From the NCBI GenBank assembly GCA_900319615.1, contig ONPE01000077.1:1-6588 (forward strand): a stretch of 6,588 nucleotides of DNA, given 5' to 3'. Shown piece after piece: positions 3,495 to 6,588 of the stretch. Within the stretch, counting starts at the first letter, position 1; each line of letters starts with the position of its first letter. The notes beneath the pieces are model-generated. The model searched no databases and was not told the origin of the DNA. It saw only the letters and a list, made by a program, of their open reading frames with translations. Position numbers and translations under genes: made by a program. This stretch comes from an uncultured Eubacteriales bacterium (lineage in GTDB: Bacteria; Bacillota; Clostridia; Oscillospirales; Acutalibacteraceae).

Positions 3495-4712
3495 ATGGGC
3501 ATAAAGACGGATATATTTGAGAAGATCGGCATGAATGAATTCCTGCCCGAGGTCGACAGCGCCCTTTTCTGCCCGACCGCTCTTTCCGGCTGTTCGGATA
3601 ATATTATCGCCCTTCCCGGCTTTTGTGATGTGCATGTGCATTTTCGCGAGCCGGGTTTTTCTTATAAAGAAAAAATATCTACCGGTTCAAGGGCTGCCGC
3701 ACGCGGAGGCTACACCGCCGTGTGCACGATGCCTAACCTGGATCCCGTCCCCGACAGCGTCGAAAGCCTGCGCGTCCAGCGCGATATCATCGCCCGTGAC
3801 GCGGTGATCGACGTCCTGCCCTACGGCGCGATAACCGTGGGCGAGAGGGGAGAGAGGCTCGCCGATCTCGAGGGCATGGCTGCGGATGCGGTCGCCTTCT
3901 CGGACGATGGCAGAGGAGTGCAGGACGAAGAGATGATGCGCGAAGCCATGACCCGCGCAAAGAAGCTCGGCAAGCTGATCGTCGCCCACTGTGAAGACAA
4001 CAGCCTGCTGCGCGGAGGTTACATCCACGACGGCGCTTACGCAAGGGCGCACGGTCACCGCGGTATCTGCTCCGAGAGCGAGTGGCGCCCGATAAAGCGC
4101 GATATCGAGCTGTGCATGCAGACCGGCTGCGGCTATCATGTGTGTCACATCTCCACAAAAGAGAGCGTTGCTCTGATACGCGAGGCGAAGGCTCGGGGCG
4201 TTGATATCACCTGCGAGACCGCGCCGCATTATCTTGTCATGGACGACTCCGATCTGCAGGAGGACGGGCGCTTCAAGATGAATCCTCCGCTGCGCGACAA
4301 GGCCGACCGCGAGGCTCTGATACAGGGCATACAGGACGGCACGATAGATATGATCGCCACCGACCACGCGCCTCATTCTGCCGAGGAAAAATCAAGGGGC
4401 TTGGAGAAAAGCGCCTTCGGTATCGTCGGTATAGAAACGGCGTTCCCGATACTGTATACAAAGCTCGTCAAGACCGGCGTCATCACCTTGGAGCGGCTCA
4501 TGGAGCTGCTGGCGGTGAATCCGAGAAAACGCTTCAACATCCCGATGAAGAAGGGGGATTATTCGGTCTGGGATCTCGACAGAGAATTTGTCGTCGACCC
4601 CGGCGAGTTCCTGTCTATGGGCAGGGCTACTCCGTTCGAGGGATGGAGGCTCAGCGGAGTCTGCCTGCTGACCGTAAAGGACGGCAAGGCGGTTTATCAG
4701 CTTAACCAATAA
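3495..4712 (+). CDS. pyrC: Dihydroorotase, class I
   Basis: A 405-residue cytosolic amidohydrolase that reversibly closes N-carbamoyl-L-aspartate to L-dihydroorotate, step three of UMP synthesis. From ATG 3495 the landmarks are GFCDVHVHFREPG (metal ligands H47 and H49, substrate Arg R51), FSDDGRG (D137 region), AHCED (H165), CHIST (H218), MNPPLR (N263, R267) and ATDHAPH (catalytic D290). It ends with the family pattern TPFEGW and LTVKDGKAVY. The first part is short: HVH comes at residue 47 where many class I enzymes have it near 60, and the usual IKNGRIIDP strand is replaced by a different sequence. ATG 3495 is chosen because AAAGGAG (3481-3487) lies 7 bases before it. ATG 3489 is too close, and GTG 3459 would sit in a hairpin. 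It is first in the operon and controlled by the leader attenuator. Confidence 0.95.
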   Translation: MGIKTDIFEKIGMNEFLPEVDSALFCPTALSGCSDNIIALPGFCDVHVHFREPGFSYKEKISTGSRAAARGGYTAVCTMPNLDPVPDSVESLRVQRDIIARDAVIDVLPYGAITVGERGERLADLEGMAADAVAFSDDGRGVQDEEMMREAMTRAKKLGKLIVAHCEDNSLLRGGYIHDGAYARAHGHRGICSESEWRPIKRDIELCMQTGCGYHVCHISTKESVALIREAKARGVDITCETAPHYLVMDDSDLQEDGRFKMNPPLRDKADREALIQGIQDGTIDMIATDHAPHSAEEKSRGLEKSAFGIVGIETAFPILYTKLVKTGVITLERLMELLAVNPRKRFNIPMKKGDYSVWDLDREFVVDPGEFLSMGRATPFEGWRLSGVCLLTVKDGKAVYQLNQ

Positions 4713-4822
4713 CGCGTCATTGCGAGGCTCCGCCGGAGCCGTGGCAATCCCCCTGTTATTAATGCTGCTTGCAGGAGGAAGGGGATTCCCGCGTCGGGAC
4801 GGTGTCCCTCCTCGGAATGACA
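4713..4822. repeat. Interspersed folded repeat between pyrC and carB
   Basis: About 110 bp bounded by imperfect terminal inverted repeats: GTCATTGCGAGG (4716-4727) and CCTCGGAATGAC (4810-4821), 11 of 12 matching. Inside are three nested or consecutive stems: GGCTCC/GGAGCC (4726-4731, 4735-4740), AATCCCC/GGGGATT, and GGGAC/GTCCC around 4796-4808. Sequences with the GTCATTGCGAG and GGAATGAC ends recur as multicopy intergenic repeats in many bacterial genomes. This is the only copy in the window. It begins at the first base after the pyrC stop and ends 17 bases before the carB ribosome site, so the transcript probably carries it as a branched structure. It may be a non-autonomous MITE-like element. 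Confidence 0.75.
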
Positions 4823-4851
4823 ACTGAAAGATACATTTGGAGGTATGAAAA

Positions 4852-6588
4852 ATGGCAAAAAGAACAGATGTGAAAAAGGTGCTTATCATCGGCTCGGGCC
4901 CTATCGTTATCGGTCAGGCCGCCGAGTTCGACTACGCGGGCACCCAGGCGTGCTTAGCGCTCAAGGAGGAGGGCTATGAGGTCATCCTGTGCAACTCTAA
5001 CCCTGCCACTATCATGACCGATACCCAGATAGCGGACAAGGTCTACATGGAGCCCCTCACCCTCGAGTATATCGCGAAGATACTGCGCTATGAGCGCCCC
5101 GACGCGATCGTCCCCGGTATCGGCGGACAGACGGGTCTGAACCTCGCGATGCAGCTCGAGCGCAAGGGCATCCTCGAAGAGTGCGGCGTAAGGCTGCTGG
5201 GCACCTCGTCCGAGAGTATAGAGCGTGCCGAGGACAGAGAGCTCTTCAAAGAGATGTGCGAGTCCATCGGCGAGCCCGTCATCCCGTCTGAGATCACATA
5301 TGATCTTGAACAGGCAAAGAAGGCTGCTCAGGATATAGGCTACCCGGTTGTGCTTCGTCCCGCGTTCACCCTCGGCGGTACCGGCGGCGGCTTTGCGGAT
5401 AACGAAGAAGAGCTGATCGAGATCGGCAGGAACGCCTTCAAGCTCAGCCCCGTGCATCAGGTGCTTATAGAGAAGTCCGTCAAGGGCTATAAAGAGATAG
5501 AGTTCGAGGTCATGCGCGACTCTAACGATACTGCTATCACTATCTGCGGTATGGAGAACGTCGACCCCGTAGGCGTACATACCGGCGACAGCATCGTTGT
5601 GGCTCCGATCCTCTCGCTCAACGAGAAGGATCTGAAGATGCTCAACGACAGCGCTATCAAGATCATCCGCGAGCTGAAGATCGAGGGCGGCTGCAACGTG
5701 CAGTTCGCGCTCAATCCGACCTCCAGCGAATATTACCTTATCGAGGTAAATCCCCGAGTATCCCGCTCTTCCGCTCTGGCTTCGAAGGCTTCGGGCTATC
5801 CGATAGCGAGAGTCACCGCGAAGATCGCCATGGGCATGGCTCTTGAAGAGATACCGGTCGCAGGCGGTACCGCCGCGATCGAGCCCTCGCTCGACTATAT
5901 CGTGGCAAAGTTCCCGAGATTCCCGTTCGATAAATTTGCCGACGCTCCCAACACCCTCGGCACCCAGATGAAGGCTACCGGCGAGGTCATGGGCATCGGC
6001 TCCACCCTCGAGGAGTGCTGCCTCAAGTCGGTTCGTTCTCTCGAGACCGGCGTGTGTCACTTCCATCTCGCGAAATTCGACAGCTACACCGACGACGAGC
6101 TCTACAGCTACATCGAAGAGTTCAAGGACGATAACGTCTACGCGATATTCGAGCTGCTCAGACGCGGCGCTGCTATCGAAAAGCTCCACAAGATCACCAT
6201 GATCACCGAGCTCTTCCTCGAGAGCTTCAAGAAGATCGTCGATATGGAGAACACCATCAAAGAGAGCAAGGGCGATATCGAGACCCTTAAGGCTGCTAAG
6301 ATCATGGGCTTCTCCGATAAGTACATCTCCAACCTGTGGGATGTTCCCGAGATCGACATTTATAATACAAGAAAAGAAAACGGCATCACACCCATCTTCA
6401 AGATGGTCGATACCCTGCATACAGGCAAGTATATCGCGTATCTCTACTCTTCCTATACAGGCGAGAATGCGTCGCGCCTCTCGGATATGAAGAAGATCAT
6501 CGTGCTCGGCGCGGGCCCGATCCGTATCGGTCAGGGCGTAGAGTTCGACTACAGTACCGTCCATGCCGTTCAGACTATAAAGCGCTCC
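4852..6588 (+). CDS. carB: Carbamoyl-phosphate synthase large subunit, 5' part
   Basis: The first 579 codons of a protein usually about 1,060-1,080 residues long; the window ends inside it. CarB makes carbamoyl phosphate from bicarbonate, ammonia (delivered by the glutaminase subunit CarA) and two ATP. Seen are the opening GSGPIVIGQAAEFDYAGTQA (14-33), R129 and R169 of the first ATP-grasp domain, the glycine loop RPAFTLGGTGGGFA (169-182) and NVQFA (282-286). IEVNPRVSRSSALASK (297-312) supplies the metal ligands E298 and N300. The oligomerisation region follows, then the start of the second half with LGAGPIRIGQGVEFDYSTVHAV (552-573). GGAGG (4839-4843) lies 8 bases before the ATG. carA is not between pyrC and carB and must lie elsewhere. 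The gene is probably cotranscribed with pyrC, 139 bases upstream. Confidence 0.97.
   Translation, partial: MAKRTDVKKVLIIGSGPIVIGQAAEFDYAGTQACLALKEEGYEVILCNSNPATIMTDTQIADKVYMEPLTLEYIAKILRYERPDAIVPGIGGQTGLNLAMQLERKGILEECGVRLLGTSSESIERAEDRELFKEMCESIGEPVIPSEITYDLEQAKKAAQDIGYPVVLRPAFTLGGTGGGFADNEEELIEIGRNAFKLSPVHQVLIEKSVKGYKEIEFEVMRDSNDTAITICGMENVDPVGVHTGDSIVVAPILSLNEKDLKMLNDSAIKIIRELKIEGGCNVQFALNPTSSEYYLIEVNPRVSRSSALASKASGYPIARVTAKIAMGMALEEIPVAGGTAAIEPSLDYIVAKFPRFPFDKFADAPNTLGTQMKATGEVMGIGSTLEECCLKSVRSLETGVCHFHLAKFDSYTDDELYSYIEEFKDDNVYAIFELLRRGAAIEKLHKITMITELFLESFKKIVDMENTIKESKGDIETLKAAKIMGFSDKYISNLWDVPEIDIYNTRKENGITPIFKMVDTLHTGKYIAYLYSSYTGENASRLSDMKKIIVLGAGPIRIGQGVEFDYSTVHAVQTIKRS

Noticed and set aside
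3687..4376. Minus-strand open frame of 229 codons opposite pyrC
   Set aside because: It is antisense to the catalytic core of pyrC; no ribosome site or recognisable protein motif.
4954..6564. Open frame of 536 codons on the minus strand opposite carB
   Set aside because: It lies wholly opposite clear carB coding sequence, its composition is that of an antisense shadow of GC-rich codons (many Leu, Asp, Arg, Val), and no family motif is visible.

Overview
The window looks like chromosome from a Firmicute of the class Clostridia, most like the Ruminococcus/Oscillospirales group. The reasons are AGGAGG-type ribosome sites, near-consensus TTGACA/TATAAT promoters, two TnpV-type transposon proteins, a probable PyrR-type attenuator before pyrC, and a folded interspersed repeat in the pyr locus. 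This placement is inference; there is no rRNA here.

Layout. (1) Bases 1-1430 are accessory DNA. A plus-strand tnpV copy has lost its normal C-terminus and runs into an unrecognised 103-aa reading frame. It faces an intact minus-strand operon made of an unnamed 58-aa protein and a second, complete tnpV. A bidirectional hairpin terminator separates the two. (2) Bases 1445-1714 are a complete tRNA(CAU) unit on the minus strand, with consensus promoter, folded leader, tRNA with encoded CCA, and terminator. Its acceptor stem fits tRNA-Ile2 (lysidine type) better than elongator tRNA-Met. The accessory DNA lies on the 3' side of this tRNA. (3) Bases 1839-2043 hold a DUF3006-like gene on the minus strand that is broken by an apparent one-base frameshift. 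(4) Bases 2108-3107 hold divergent promoters, a stand-alone nucleoside phosphorylase-fold enzyme (possible MTA/SAH- or ATP-nucleosidase-like) and a strong terminator. (5) Bases 3108-3288 are non-coding apart from an AT-rich imperfect palindrome. (6) Bases 3289-6588 are a pyrimidine synthesis operon: promoter, leader RNA with a candidate PyrR-binding loop and attenuator, pyrC, a ~110-bp folded repeat, and the first 579 codons of carB, cut by the window end.

How it works together. CarB makes carbamoyl phosphate and PyrC closes carbamoyl aspartate to dihydroorotate. The leader before pyrC can form either a hairpin with a CNGNGA hexaloop or a long-range helix that dismantles the terminator. This is the logic expected for repression by PyrR with UMP. 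The left part is a mosaic of decayed and intact transposon genes beside a tRNA. No complete integrase, CRISPR array or multi-gene defence island is visible. The least ordinary items are the PyrR-like leader with a hexaloop that differs from the classic sequence, the hairpin between the ribosome site and start codon of the phosphorylase gene, and the stand-alone phosphorylase-fold protein itself.
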